Source of the DNA: Malachius bipustulatus
Lineage: Eukaryota; Arthropoda; Insecta; Coleoptera; Melyridae
Length of the DNA stretch: 64,000 nucleotides
Direction of reading: 5' to 3'
Assembly (NCBI GenBank): GCA_910589415.1
Contig: OU342630.1
Span: 77,248,186 to 77,312,185, forward strand
In this document: positions 24,311 through 35,564 of the stretch, piece after piece
Layout of the letters: every line of letters begins with the position of its first letter
Numbering within the stretch: the first letter of the stretch is position 1
The notes under the pieces: generated by a model
The model's input: the letters and a program-made list of their open reading frames with translations, nothing else
The model's database searches: none
Told to the model about the DNA's origin: nothing
Program-made: the position numbers and the translations under genes

Positions 24311-25665
24311 CCCTAAAGAAGAGATAAAAGATCAAAAGCGAACTTAAATGTATACTGAAAACAGTGAAAAAGAAAAAAGAAAAAAGCGCATAGAAATATA
24401 TACAAGAAATCAGCCACTGGAACTATTTTCAAAATGGCTGGATACTTTCTCTTTAGGTAACACCAGGGTGGAAAGTACCAAAAATAACCCCATAGATGTT
24501 GTCATTGTCTAAAGAAAATTTTTCAAACGAGAAACCAAATCTCAATCATTGGACCTATGAAGTGGTTTTACTTACCAATGAACCCTATCTCAAAGAATAA
24601 AATTTTCAAAAAGAAAATCAAATCTCAACCGTTGGACCTATATGTGGTTTTACTTACCAACGAACTCTATCTTAATTTCAAGGAAATAAAAATTTTCAAA
24701 GAGAAAGATTTTTACTCTTAACTGTTACACTACTCAAATGTTCTCAAAAGAGCAAACTTGAAAAGTTCTTACAAATGACGAGACTTCTAAAACTCAAAAT
24801 TCCTTGTCAAAATCTGTATAGTTAATTTCCAATCATAACTCATTAACCACCCGGTTAATGTTGTTCCGCCAAAATTAAACACCATTAAAGATATTCAAGA
24901 TAATGTGTCAACTGAAAGAATTCTTAAATCTCAACTAACTGTACTTATTGAATCTCAAACTCTAGCTAAAAATATTGACTCGACTTAACCTTAATCAAAG
25001 GAATGGAAAAGATTTTCATCGTCAGGAGCTTTTTCTTCAAAATCTCAACCTAAAAATATTATAACTACCTCAATTCTCAACTCTACTCAACGGATCGTTC
25101 CTGAAAGTTACTGTTAGGATGATAACAGCTCAGATTTATATTTAGATTATGCCAATTATCAACTCTAACAAAACTCGAAATTTTCAATTAAGAACTCACC
25201 TAAATCAACTCAACCCAACGCCTAGTCACGTAGCTCACTTATTTGCATGGGGCTCTAACGCGACCGTTTAAAAATATTTTACAAATTAGTCTGGCCATGA
25301 CTAAAATGTAACTCAACCTCTACCTCAACAACAATTACTGGTAGGTTAGCTAAATTTATTTAATTTGTACGCTAACATCACCAGTCTCAAATTATTTTAA
25401 CCTAAGTACCTATAAAAGGATTTTCTCTAAACTCGACTCAACCTCTACGAAAACTCCTGACTCTAAACAACCTTTACTTTTTCTCCAAAACCGTAACTAA
25501 ATTTACTGAAAAAACTCACTATTGACACACTCAACGAATTCTTTCTAAATTCTCAAACTACCAACAAATAGGATGTATACTGCCTTTGCGTGTGAACGGA
25601 GCTTTACACTAGGGGCGCCAACTTGAATACAACACAACTAGGTCACCCCTAAAGCGCGCTCTACA

Positions 25666-26118
25666 CTAACACTGGCTATTCTGAATCTCAACAAATGGTT
25701 TAATATCACTTACGTGAAAATCTCCCAGGATTTTTCCTGACAGATCTGAAAGAACAACAACCTTACCAGTACCTTTAATTTTCTTTATCATAGCCGGGAC
25801 ATATTTCGGAGCTAATTTCTTAGAAAACTTATCGACCGCTTTGGAAAGAACGAAGTTTTTCTTCCATACTTTATCACCTTCTTGATAATTAACCTCTCGC
25901 CTACGAAGGTTATACCTCTTAACATTTTTCTCAAAAGATTTTCTAATTTTCTCCTGGATTTGGGGATAAAGTTTAGGAACTTTGCTCACTTCGGACTGCC
26001 ATTTAAGTCGATTGGAAAAATCGACGGGGTCAAAAGAACTATAATCAACATCCTTATAAAAACTACCATTCACGGGTGTGTATCGTCCAAAAACCAAAAA
26101 AGAATAAGCTCATTATAT
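25666..26118 (-). pseudogene. C-terminal fragment of a Ty3/gypsy integrase
   Basis: The frame is open from just after a stop at about 26118 to the stop at 25666, but it has no ATG; about 144 residues are conserved. It shows the integrase tail typical of gypsy Pol: VFGR, then YNLRRREVNYQEGDKVWKKN, LAPKYV and the terminal HVSDIKPF block. The catalytic core, zinc site, RNase H and reverse transcriptase that should precede it are absent. On the upstream side it meets a breakpoint unit (26104-26190). It is a remnant; it may be kept only because its DNA sits in the transcribed RNA. Confidence 0.8.
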
Positions 26119-26190
26119 TGCTCTAAAAAAAAGGACTGTCAGTTTTCGCTTTAGACGGTGCAGGGCGGAAAAGGACGAAAAAGAACCCTC
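26104..26190. repeat. Breakpoint unit, copy B
   Basis: Shares ATAAGCTCATTATATTG, AAGGACTGTCAGTTTTCGCT and GACGGTGCAGGGCGGAAAAG with copy C (26230-26315), only about 40 bp away. Confidence 0.8.
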
Positions 26191-26229
26191 TAAACCAAAG
26201 AAGCATTATCCAAGATTGTTGTTAAAGGA

Positions 26230-26315
26230 TAAGCTCATTATATTGTCCTAAAAAAGGACTGTCAGTTTTCGCTTTAGACGGTGCAGGGCGGAAAAAGACG
26301 CAAAAGAACCCTTTC
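26230..26315. repeat. Breakpoint unit, copy C
   Basis: The Gag-like frame runs into this unit and ends in it: the last residues (RLFPPCTV) are translated from the unit itself. Confidence 0.8.
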
Positions 26316-27164
26316 TAAAAATTTTATAACTTCAATTCCCTTTTCCTTACCAGTAAAACATAATCCCCATTTATACACCGGGATGACCTTATCTATAGGC
26401 GCTACTAACTGGATGGATGGAACTTGAGAATTGAGACTAAACTGTGAGAAAGTGGGTGATGGATTTCTCACTGGGGGTACAAAACTGCTCGAATGTGCCT
26501 GATTATCATAATCAAAGGGTACCTGGTCACAATCTAAAAACGGATTGGTGTTATGGCTTCTTAAGCCTAACCTTCTTAACGATAGATCTTCTGGAAGATT
26601 CGAAGGGACTCTCGAAACCGTGTGGAGATTACCTTCATGAGTAGTTGAAGCATTATGACATGATAACCTATCAAATGCTTGATCTAAAAGAGAAGCCTGC
26701 GATCTTGGTGGGATTTCTGTTCTTGAACTGACTACCTCACCGACAATCTTTTTCTTAAAATCGTCTCTCAATCGTAGAGCATCTGCTCTAACCTGATCTC
26801 GACTAGCAGTCTGGATATCGGAAGTGACCTTCATCCTATCTATTCTTCCTAACAAATGAGCTAACCTCGAAGAAAATCTCCTAGCTACATTAGACTGAGG
26901 GGAAATAATTACCTCATCGTGTAATATTTCAGTCATATCCAAAATAGAATCCAAAACTTGACTCAAATCCTCATTAAAATCGAAAGGAGAGATAGTCACA
27001 GTGACTCCTCCATTTATTCTCAAAAGTTGACTTAATTGGGTCCGCCTATAATTTCCGTTCCAATGTGGAACTTCTCCCCTTAATAAAATTTCATACTTAA
27101 TCTCATCTACCTTGAGATCAACGACCTCAAAACCGACTGTAGTATTTTCCTCAATAAAATCCAT
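26274..27164 (-). CDS. Truncated Gag-like protein of the long-LTR element (296 aa)
   Basis: It starts at ATG 27164 (MDFIEEN); a GTG two codons earlier is less likely. The middle is rich in Ser, Arg and Pro. Near the end, PVYKWGLCFTGKEKG...FLERV matches the motif that opens the capsid domain in many insect retrotransposon Gags (KW-L-F-G...FLERV). Translation then enters a breakpoint unit and stops, so the capsid domain and zinc knuckle are missing. The N-terminal part is intact and could be translated. The role of this N-terminal region in the family is not well defined. Confidence 0.65.
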   Translation of the reverse strand: MDFIEENTTVGFEVVDLKVDEIKYEILLRGEVPHWNGNYRRTQLSQLLRINGGVTVTISPFDFNEDLSQVLDSILDMTEILHDEVIISPQSNVARRFSSRLAHLLGRIDRMKVTSDIQTASRDQVRADALRLRDDFKKKIVGEVVSSRTEIPPRSQASLLDQAFDRLSCHNASTTHEGNLHTVSRVPSNLPEDLSLRRLGLRSHNTNPFLDCDQVPFDYDNQAHSSSFVPPVRNPSPTFSQFSLNSQVPSIQLVAPIDKVIPVYKWGLCFTGKEKGIEVIKFLERVLLRLFPPCTV

Positions 27165-27700
27165 TTTCACTATTTATCTCAAAAGAATTTTTACCTCAAA
27201 ATTCTCAAACAAGACTTTTCAACCAACTCCACCTGAAACAAAGAAAACGAAAATCCCGTTTCTTTTCTTAGTTGACTTGACCTGACCTAACAGAATTATC
27301 CAAAACCAAAATTCAAAAATCAGATTGTTGCTGATTCTATCTGTAACTCCACCTAAGCTGAAAAATTAAAAAATTATCGAACTCGAAAACCACATCTTCA
27401 GGTTTACCACACCGTCTTGGCTGGAACCTAAAAAGCTGAAACGTCAAAAAGAAAACAACACGGACTCAAATACCACAGGTCTGAATTCCCTCGAAGTCCT
27501 TCGTTGAAAATTTCAAACCTTACCTTTTGGTTTTAGTCCATCTGTAAACTCTACGCAACTAAGAAAGGTATTTGTCTTTACTTGTCTAAATTTTGAAAAA
27601 GTTTTTCTCTCAAAAATTATGAAAACACCAACACCTCATGTTCATTAATTCTTCTCAAAGTTTGAGAAAGTTTTCGAAAAAAGAATAAGGAGATTGATTT

Positions 27701-27716
27701 ATCCTGGTCACGCACC
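27701..27716 (-). other. Primer-binding-site-like sequence, tRNA-His type
   Basis: The plus strand reads ATCCTGGTCACG-CACCG, three bases from the 5' LTR. It resembles the 3' end of an insect tRNA-His (…TCCTGGTCACGGCA plus CCA) with one base missing and the last base changed. The three-base gap equals that in the gypsy element at 18417-18419. Confidence 0.45.
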
Positions 27717-27719
27717 GCT

Positions 27720-30583
27720 TGGTGCCTTCCTCCCCCTCGCTTACTCCCACTCAAAAAGTTGAACAATAAAAAAGATAATAATTCACTTACCTTAACCCCG
27801 AAAGGAAGGAGGTGGCTATTGACAGATCTCAATGTGACTGGGCAAATTTGTAACATTAGCCACATTGGCCTGTCGAGTGGAACATATCAAATTTGGAATG
27901 CCCCACCCAAATATTCTAAATGTCGAAACAAAAATAAACTTTAAATTTTGAAAAGTGATCGTCTAAATTTCCAAAGTATCAAATCAAAACCAAACTTAAT
28001 CAAAATGTTCGTTGTGATTATCCAGCCCGGGACAGATAAATGTGGCCTTCCTCTGGAAAATCCAGCATTCACCGAACCAGACTGGACCCGTAGTAACTCC
28101 TAACAATTTTACAAACAATAACAAAAAAAATGATAAACCCCACCAAAATATACCAGAATAATCACCCTATTCTTGATGTTACTCTACTTATTGAATAGAT
28201 GTTTTAAAAGAACATGAGGAGGGTTGATTCTCAAAACTCTAAAATTGTTGAATTTTAATACAAAGATTTATTAAAATCAATTTCATCATCAGTACAATAG
28301 ACTGGCAATCACCAATAGATCTTACATATCAACAATCAATTTAATAATAATTAAAATCAGTCATCCTGACTCAAATATTCAAACATAAATATTACCTTAT
28401 TACCAATGATATCAAACTTACATGATTAAAATTCAAGATAGGTACCTATATCATTTCAATAGTTCAGATAAAAATTTCCAAAGCTCAAATTCTATTAAAC
28501 AATTTCTAAACTATAACACATAGGTATGATTCTGAATAGAACTCGGAGTTAGATCAGAGATTATTTATCAAAAATTTAAATTTATCTTAAGCAAAAGTTT
28601 CAATATAAAAATCGGTATCTACCTACAAAATCTGAAATTCAAAATTTAATTTGCAAAATGATCATCTCTAACTCAAAATCCTAAACACACACGATAAATT
28701 TAATAAATTATTTTTACACATAACCATTACATTAGTCACTTGTTGACCACAATAAAAGTTCATAACATATTACCACAAATCAGTTTCACTTAGAAAGTCA
28801 TAGGTGATGAAATCAATTAAACACTGTACTTGAATTTATTTAATTTTCTGGATTGTCGGAAAATAGCAAAAGTTAATTCACTCATAAAGACATACCTTAT
28901 TATTCAAAACTCCATCTCAAAAACTGACGAACTAAGGATCCTCTAACCTAAGCGCGATGATCAAAGACTAGGCCGGCATGGTTGCTGGAACTGCCTTTGC
29001 ACTGGTGTTAGCACCCCTTGGTTGATGCTCCAGGTGCCGGATGAGCTGGACTGCTCCCCCTGCTACCTTGGGACGACCAAATATAAAAGCGCTAGAACCT
29101 CTGCCTGATGAAACCTTCCATGCCTCCAAACTAAACTCCACCACTCTTCTTTATTTCTCCAAGCTTCTTCAAATATCACCCTTCACACAGGTTAGTATAC
29201 CTACCTAGGTAGGTACCTACCTAAGCCTCCACATGATCGAATCTTTATGTAAACTTTCATGTGAATCAGAAATTTGAAAGTTGGAACTCAAAACTCAGAA
29301 ACTAGAAGTTCGAAATTAACATTCAGGAATCAAAAGTTAAAACTTAGAAATTCAAAGTTCGAAATCAAAAACTGGAAATCGGAAATTAGTAGTTAAAAAA
29401 TTGAAACTAGAAGTTGGAATCTAACACTCTAGAACTTGAAGCTCAAAAGTAAATCAAAACTAAAGTTCAAAACTACGTTCAAAACTACGTCCCAAAACTT
29501 TGTCCCAAAACTTCGTCCCAAAACTACGTCCCAAAACTACGTCCCAAAACTACGTCCAAAACTACGTTCAAAACTAAGTAGTAAGTAAGTCCAAGACTTC
29601 GTCCAAAACTACATCCCAAAACTACGTTCCAAAACTTAATCTAGTAGTACGTAAGTCCAAAACCACGTCCCTTGTCTGTAAAGACAAGAAAGCGAACATT
29701 AGTTATAATGACCAAAATTAAATTCAAAAGATTACTCACGTAAGACTGCATCTTTCACGGAAACAACTTCACCATAATAATATCTATGTGTGCTTACACA
29801 AGGGACTAATACTAATTTACGAACTTGTAGACAAGCTACATGATCTCCCGAATTAAGACCCAAAAATGAGCCTAACGCGTCCTCTACCCTTACTTATAAT
29901 TTTCTGGGGTGACGCTACTCATGCGCCCCAACTACCGTCTAACCGAAATTGTTGACCCACTTTCAACTCCAAATCTCATCATTGACAGTATGCAACACTT
30001 AAAACTCGCACGCGACGGTGTCGGATCTTTCACCATATACGTCAGCACACTCTCGACAGTACGACCAACCTCTCCAGTTCTCCCTCTATTCAAACTTAAA
30101 TTTCACAATCGTGAATCCGCATATCTCCGAGGCTTGTCGTGTCTCAGAACGAAACGCAAGTTGTTTATGTTTCTTTATGGGTCTTCTCAACTATCTTTTC
30201 CTGTTTTTTTTTAACCCACACCCAAAGAAATAATCTTTTAGGTTTTATCTGGATAACTAATCGGAAATCTAGAGTAGCAAGATGAGAGTGGTCTCATTAG
30301 ACGCGGAAAATTAATTCGCATAAGATGATATGCTTTTCAAACTCTGAAGACCCAGAACCGGGACAGAAAATCGACCAGACATGTTTTCTACGTCTTACTT
30401 AAATAACAAAAGCAAGAATTTCTTAATAGCTGCCAGGTGTTCGTTCGTGATCTTTGCCTAATACAGCCTCCTACATCAGCGAAAATGTACAGTCAATCAT
30501 AACTTTTCTGAACTTTATAAAAATATTCCAAATTGAGAATTAAAATTTTGAAAAAGAAAACGTAGCGTGCAAGGCACGCTGCA
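27720..30583 (-). repeat. 5' LTR (2864 bp) of the long-LTR element
   Basis: Partner of 19447-22306. The tandem CAAAACTACGTCC-type array is at about 29447-29670. The right edge, GCTGCA, is followed by the target duplication CAGT. Confidence 0.88.
29082..29190 (+). promoter_or_regulatory. Antisense TATA box, short exon and splice donor in the 5' LTR
   Basis: TATAAAA (29082-29088) and donor CACACAG/GTTAGT (29190/29191) on the plus strand, pointing out of the element toward RpS24, whose start codon is 2.1 kb away. Confidence 0.4.
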
Positions 30584-30949
30584 CAGTAATAAGCTAAAAT
30601 ATGGGAGATGTTATAATGTACAATATGTGGATGCAATCTTATGTACTTTGATGTAATGTAACAATAACATATAACATATAATAAAATAATATCAATAAAA
30701 TAATCAACCAGACTGTTTTTTTCACAATTTACAAATAAAAAAATAAAAATAAATAAGTCTTATATTACAAGACAAAAAAATACACTAAAATGAAAATAAC
30801 CCACCACCAGTTAATATCTTTACTATTACTCAGATAAAGTTAGCACTTGATATTCTCATTTTGATTCCATTGTGCCTAAAAATTCCTCTGTTTAGAGCGG
30901 TTACAAAAATAATATTTCTAATCAATAAAAACATTTTTCGTCACGTCAC

Positions 30950-31235
30950 CACTACTAAATAGATAGGTAGTTTAGGTACTCTAATATAACGCAGCCCTAA
31001 ACGTCCACCTCAACTGTCAACACAAACTGTCTCTGTCTGTCATACATCTTCAATCGTTTTCTGTTTACTGACCACTGACAAATGACAATATTGACATCAT
31101 ACATCATAACATCGACGACAAGCGACGCGACAATCGTATCGTACTTTTAAAAATCTTTTATGGTTAGTTTTTCGTGGAGCGAGTGAAATTTTGATATTTT
31201 TGCCAAAATAATCCATTAATATTTGTTAAATCAAT
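30950..31235 (+). promoter_or_regulatory. RpS24 promoter and 5' UTR region
   Basis: This holds a locally CpG-richer stretch (31110-31150) just upstream of the ATG. No TATA box is obvious, which is normal for ribosomal protein genes. Pyrimidine stretches such as TCTTTT near 31155 could be the 5'-TOP start, but the exact start site is uncertain. 30584-30950 is AT-rich with no feature seen. Confidence 0.4.
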
Positions 31236-33954
31236 ATGGTAAGTTTTAAAAAATTATTGTAAAACGAAAAACACTTTGATGGGCCGTGTTTTAATGTTGA
31301 AATTGACGTTAATTGTTGTATCTGAAGACCTAAATAGCCGGAGAAAAGTTCACTCAAAATTCAGTTTTTCTTTTAAAGTTATCTTGATTTTTCCATCAAA
31401 AAAATCAAACAGCTGTGCAAGGAAATAATTTTTGGTAATTGAATTAACATAGTTAAATATTTAAGCCATTCAGTAACAAAATTCTGAATGTAAACAGAGC
31501 CGCAACTTTTCACCACAATTAACCTTAAAATTGCAGCCTTTTGGTCTCCAGAACAAGGCACATCAAATTTGTTTTATATCTATAATTTTAAAAAAAGTGT
31601 TCCATACTAAGCATGGGCCATATTGTAGATATTGTTAATTTCTTCACTCAGCGGCTTTATTAAAAATTAATTATTTTCAGGAGGGTGTTGTAGTAAGGAC
31701 CAGAAAGTTCATGACTAATCGGCTACTATGCAGAAAACAAATGGTAGTTGATATTCTGCATCCTGGGTTGCCGTCTGTTAAAAAATCGGATGTTAGAGAA
31801 AAACTAGCCAAGATGTACAAAGTAAGTTTTATTTTTTACGAATGAAAGTATTGCCAGACCTTGCATGTGGAATTTTAGTGACCACATTTCATATTTTGCA
31901 ACGTCGGTGCAAGGCCTCTAACCTTAGGTCTTTCTATTCTTCTTAATTAACCGGCTAAGTTTATAAAGGACACCATTAACATGTTCACTGAGCCCGCCGC
32001 ACATGCGTGGCGCCAATGTGTTCAATTGCAGTGCTACTGACACTCTTGCACGGCGTTTGATTTCGCATTTCAAATTCGTCAGTTGGAATGCAGCAGTTGC
32101 AATGTAGGCTTTTTTTTGTTAGGGTAGCACATTTATTGAGGTTTTAAAAACACGTCTCAACCGGACGTAATTTTGTATTTTAAGGTTAGTGTCAACTGAA
32201 TCCAACAGGACTAGCTTATCTTTCCATTATGAAATCAGTTGAAACTAACCAACAAAATGGAAAAATTACGTGAAACCACCTGTTTTTAAAACCTCAAGAG
32301 TGCAAGAGTGTCAGTAGCACTGCAATTGAGCACATTGGCGCCTCGCATGTGCGGCGGGCGCAGTGAACGTGTTAAGAATCCTCAGATCTTGCTATAATAT
32401 TTGACCTGAAGCTCTCCTTCAGCAAGGAAACTTAAGTATTGGGAATTTAATTCCTTTAAATACAACGAAAATGCTTCATCCCTTGATGCATTTTTGTATT
32501 TACATTTTAGAAGTAGGTAGTTCAATCTATCATGTGGCCTTCTGTGTTGGGTGAATGTGAATAAGCAAATGAATAAAATTTTTGCAGGTTACTCCAGATG
32601 TAGTATTCGCGTACGGTTTCAAGACAAACTTTGGTGGTGGAAAATCCACCGGATTCGCGCTGGTCTACGACACATTGGACTTTGCCAAGAAGTTTGAACC
32701 TAAACATAGGTTACAGAGACACGGCCTGTACGAGAAGAAACAACAGACCCGCAAACAGCGCAAAGAGAGGAAGAACAGGATGAAGAAGGTTCGAGGTACA
32801 AAGAAGAGCAGCGTGGGAGCTGCTTCAAAGAAGGTAAATACGTAAAATATTTATGTTTTTTTACTTGAAGTTTTAAATATCATTTATAATAATTGAATAT
32901 AAAAACTGTTTGCTTGAAAAAAATATTGTGAAAGTCAGTAATATTTTGCAGTTTCATTCAAGTCGAGGCTCTAATTTACATTATTTGCTGTAGTACACCT
33001 TTTATCTAAACTTGGATAACACGAACTCCTTAATAAAGCGAACCAAACCGATTGACCTATCAATCTTGGCCTCTTTTCCATAATTTAAAGTTTGGTTCAC
33101 GTGAATTTTTGATAAAGTGAACCTGGCATATCATTTCTAATACAATCTTACCCACATGCTTTCTTAGGTCTAATGCCGGTAAGAACAATAGGAGTGGGAG
33201 ATATCCAGCTATTTATCAGTTAACAGATAACAGTTAAGTTATCAGTGCAAGTATTGTTCACTTTATTTTCTCACAGCCTTGCACAGAAATTTTGCTAGAA
33301 AACAGAAATTTTGTGCAAATTAGTTTTGGTTTTAATGGTTTGGTAAAATAAGAAAGTTGTAATTTGTGAATTGAAACTGCAAATGTTGGTGGCTTTTGAT
33401 AATCGACATTCATTATGTTACAAAGTTAGTTACTTTACAGGGAGCAAAGAAATAAGTCATCACTCGAATTAGGTACCTATTGAACGTTTTTGTTTGAACT
33501 AGGATTTATTGTTTGAGTGGAATTGTTTTGTTTTTATGATTTTTAATTTAACATTATTTTGTCTATAGATGCAAATGTAGTTTGTTCTTGAAGGTGAATT
33601 TTATAATGTTTTTTGAACATTTTACACCTATAAAACATGCGATGTTTGTATTCTGAGACTATTCTAATATATTTTTTAGTTGATAATTCTTACTGCATCT
33701 TGAGGACTAATCTTGATTTTGGGATCTACTAACACTAACAGTTTTTATTGTCTGACCGGGACCGGATGATGCCGGTTAGAAGAAAATTAATATGTTCTTG
33801 GAAAGATGATGCAGCTCACTACTTTTTTGTTCGTTCTGCAAAGAGTGCTTTTTTATAATTTAATTTTTGTTATGAAATTCAAATAACGATTGCTGCTATG
33901 TTTATGCCTATTAGTTGTTTCTGTTACTAATTTTTTGTTTTTTTTTTCCAGTGA
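31236..33954 (+). CDS. RpS24: 40S ribosomal protein S24
   Basis: Component of the small ribosomal subunit (eS24), needed for 18S rRNA maturation. Coding exons: 31236-31238 (ATG alone), 31681-31821, 32588-32833, then the last. All borders are GT/AG and phase 0. The protein is [17 protein letters not shown]...[28 protein letters not shown]...[16 protein letters not shown], with the invariant family core at the expected length of 130 residues. The last exon can be 33952 onward (stop TGA immediately) or an alternative at 33441-33455 that adds GAKK before TAA, giving 134 residues. The polyadenylation signal AATAAA is at 33983-33988. An ATG-only first coding exon is common in ribosomal protein genes and leaves regulatory room in intron 1. 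Confidence 0.95.
31977..32375. repeat. Foldback element in RpS24 intron
   Basis: TAACATGTTCACTGAGC at the left and GCAGTGAACGTGTTAA at the right open arms of about 75 bp. Both include GCCGCACATGCG / CGCATGTGCGGC and the complement of CAGTGCTACTGACACTCTTGC. The ends differ from the ACAGGGTG group. A shorter second set of arms lies around 32140-32290. Confidence 0.8.
33441..33455 (+). other. Alternative last coding exon of RpS24 (GAKK-stop)
   Basis: TTACTTTACAG ends at 33440 and is followed by GGAGCAAAGAAATAA. Joined to the phase-0 end of exon 3 (SKK), it yields SKKGAKK and stops, a plausible Lys-rich S24 tail. The other option, at 33952, stops at once. Mammalian RPS24 is known to vary its last residues by micro-exon splicing. 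Confidence 0.5.
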
Positions 33955-34149
33955 TGCGGTGAAGATGTCTTTATTTAAGGAAAATAAATGTTTGTATTAA
34001 ATCAGTCTTGTTTGATTGAAAAAAAAACCTAATCATTCAGTGATCCTTCTAATATAAGATTCCAAGACTGATTTCCCGTTGATCACTACCTATACCTGCG
34101 GGGTGTTTCGGTGATATTGAGCCAAATATAAAGGGATAGTTCCTCTTGT

Positions 34150-34842
34150 AAAAATATAAGTTGAATTGAAAAAAATAATTTCAGTGCAGAATGACGTTTC
34201 GTTTTTAAGAAACAGGGTATCAACGTTTGAAATAATTGGTTATAACTTGTGGAAATTTGAACCAATTTTGATGAAACTTAGCATGAACAATTAGCAAACA
34301 AAAGATCTTTAATTTGGCTATTTCAGGGTTTGTAGACATCTTCCAGTTATTGGCGCTTCTTTTCCCTCCCTTTTATGCCACTGACTTATTGCAAATACAA
34401 AAACGTTTTTCAAAAACCACTGCATTTGAGAACTGTCACTATTCTGCAAACCATATATTCGGCAAGACCGCTGAATATTCGTTGTAACACTATTCGTTGC
34501 CATAAGAAAAAAAAATAATACATTTTTGTTCAAAAATGCAGGGGATATTGAATAACATTTTTTGTATTTGCCCTAAATTTAGGGCGTAAAAGATAGGAAG
34601 GAAAAAGGGGCGCGAACCCTGAATGTCTATGCCACTGGAAGACATTCGCAAAACCTGAAATAGCCAAATTAAAGATCTTTGTTTGCTTATTAAAATTGTT
34701 CATGCTAAGTTTCATCAAAATCGGCTCAAGTTTACACGAGTTATAACAAAAAAACATGATATTTTTTTAAACTTTGACACCCTGTATCTTTTAAATGAAA
34801 CGTCATTTTGAGCTGAAATTTCCATTTTCAACCTATGTTCCT
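34150..34842. repeat. Foldback element with ACAGGGT ends
   Basis: Arms pair through GATGAAACTTAGCATGAACA / its complement, and through CTTTAATTTGGCTATTTCAG / its complement. AGGGTATCAACGTTTGA is opposed by AAACTTTGACACCCTGT. Two ATGCCACTG-type bits near 34375 and 34630 recall the mini-module described in the findings. Confidence 0.75.
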
Positions 34843-34850
34843 GAATACCA

Positions 34851-35555
34851 GGTATTTAAAGGAGGTAATTCTTTGTGTTTATTTTATGCCTAAAAGTTTA
34901 TATAAATGTCTGCAACCTCTTCGTTGCTTATCTACAGAGTGTTGAATTTTGAAGATTTATTCTACTTTTTTCTTTCTCTTTGAGGTTAGTCTTTTCTCTT
35001 TGAGGTTAGTCTAACTTTATTCACACAGGTTCATCCGGGCTTTAATTTTTAACAGGCAGTGTCGACTAAACGGTCAAAATTAATGGAAATGAGACATCAT
35101 TAAAAGAAAGCCAAAGCCTGCTTTACCATTATAAAAATTTGAATTTCCTCTTGCAAATTAGGGGAAATTAGTTTTTTTGTTCTTGATAACCGTTGCAGAT
35201 GCAAAATAGGAAATCAAGTAGTATCTAAATAAAACGGAAAATTCATATTGTATTTTAGAATCTACCAGAGAGGCGCATTGCAAAAAAGTTTCAGGGGGAC
35301 AAATTCAGGGAAAAAAATCTGTAGATTCTAACAACCATTTGTCATGCCCGATGATGTAAGCCCTGCAGCATAACCTATATTCCAAATTTGAGCTAAATAT
35401 CTCAAAAACTATGGGAGCTTTGAAGAAAACACTATTTTTTTAAATAATTTCGTCTCTGTATAGTTCGTTAACGAAGCGCTTGCGAGCCAGGTTTATATAA
35501 ACTTTTAGGCATAAAATAAGTCAAAGAATTACTTTTGTATGTAGCTGGTATTTAG
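34851..35555. repeat. Foldback element, dispersed family member
   Basis: The left arm has TTTATGCCTAAAAGTTTATA and the right arm its complement near 35500. The region 35205-35560 recurs in direct orientation at 39225-39610, with shared GGCGCATTGCAAAAAAGTT. Confidence 0.75.
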
Positions 35556-35564
35556 GAACATCCT

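Larger units (their letters stand above)
22318..25665 (-). other. Non-coding 3' interior of the long-LTR element, rich in internal repeats
   Basis: No supported ORF on either strand. Contents: two diverged direct copies of about 360-440 bp (about 22440-22860 and 22880-23280), each with a hairpin; a ~38-bp tandem repeat of CAAAATCGGGATATCTAAAT type (23573-23710); a breakpoint-type unit at 24186-24310; and a diverged pair around GGTTTTACTTACCAA at about 24530-24690. This length is expected to hold an env-like gene or a long 3' UTR in related elements; nothing of that kind can be read. Confidence 0.6.
19447..30583 (-). mobile_element. Non-autonomous LTR retrotransposon with 2.86-kb LTRs
   Basis: Direct repeats 19447-22306 and 27720-30583 begin TG and end CA. 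The pair is flanked by a 4-bp duplication CAGT (19443-19446 and 30584-30587). On the minus strand a primer-site-like sequence follows the right LTR and a G-rich polypurine tract precedes the left one, so the element runs right to left. The 5.4-kb interior holds a truncated Gag-like ORF and an integrase tail only. Protease, reverse transcriptase, RNase H and integrase core are missing, so it needs a helper element. By eye the LTRs differ at two bases and two small indels, so the insertion is recent. Confidence 0.85.
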
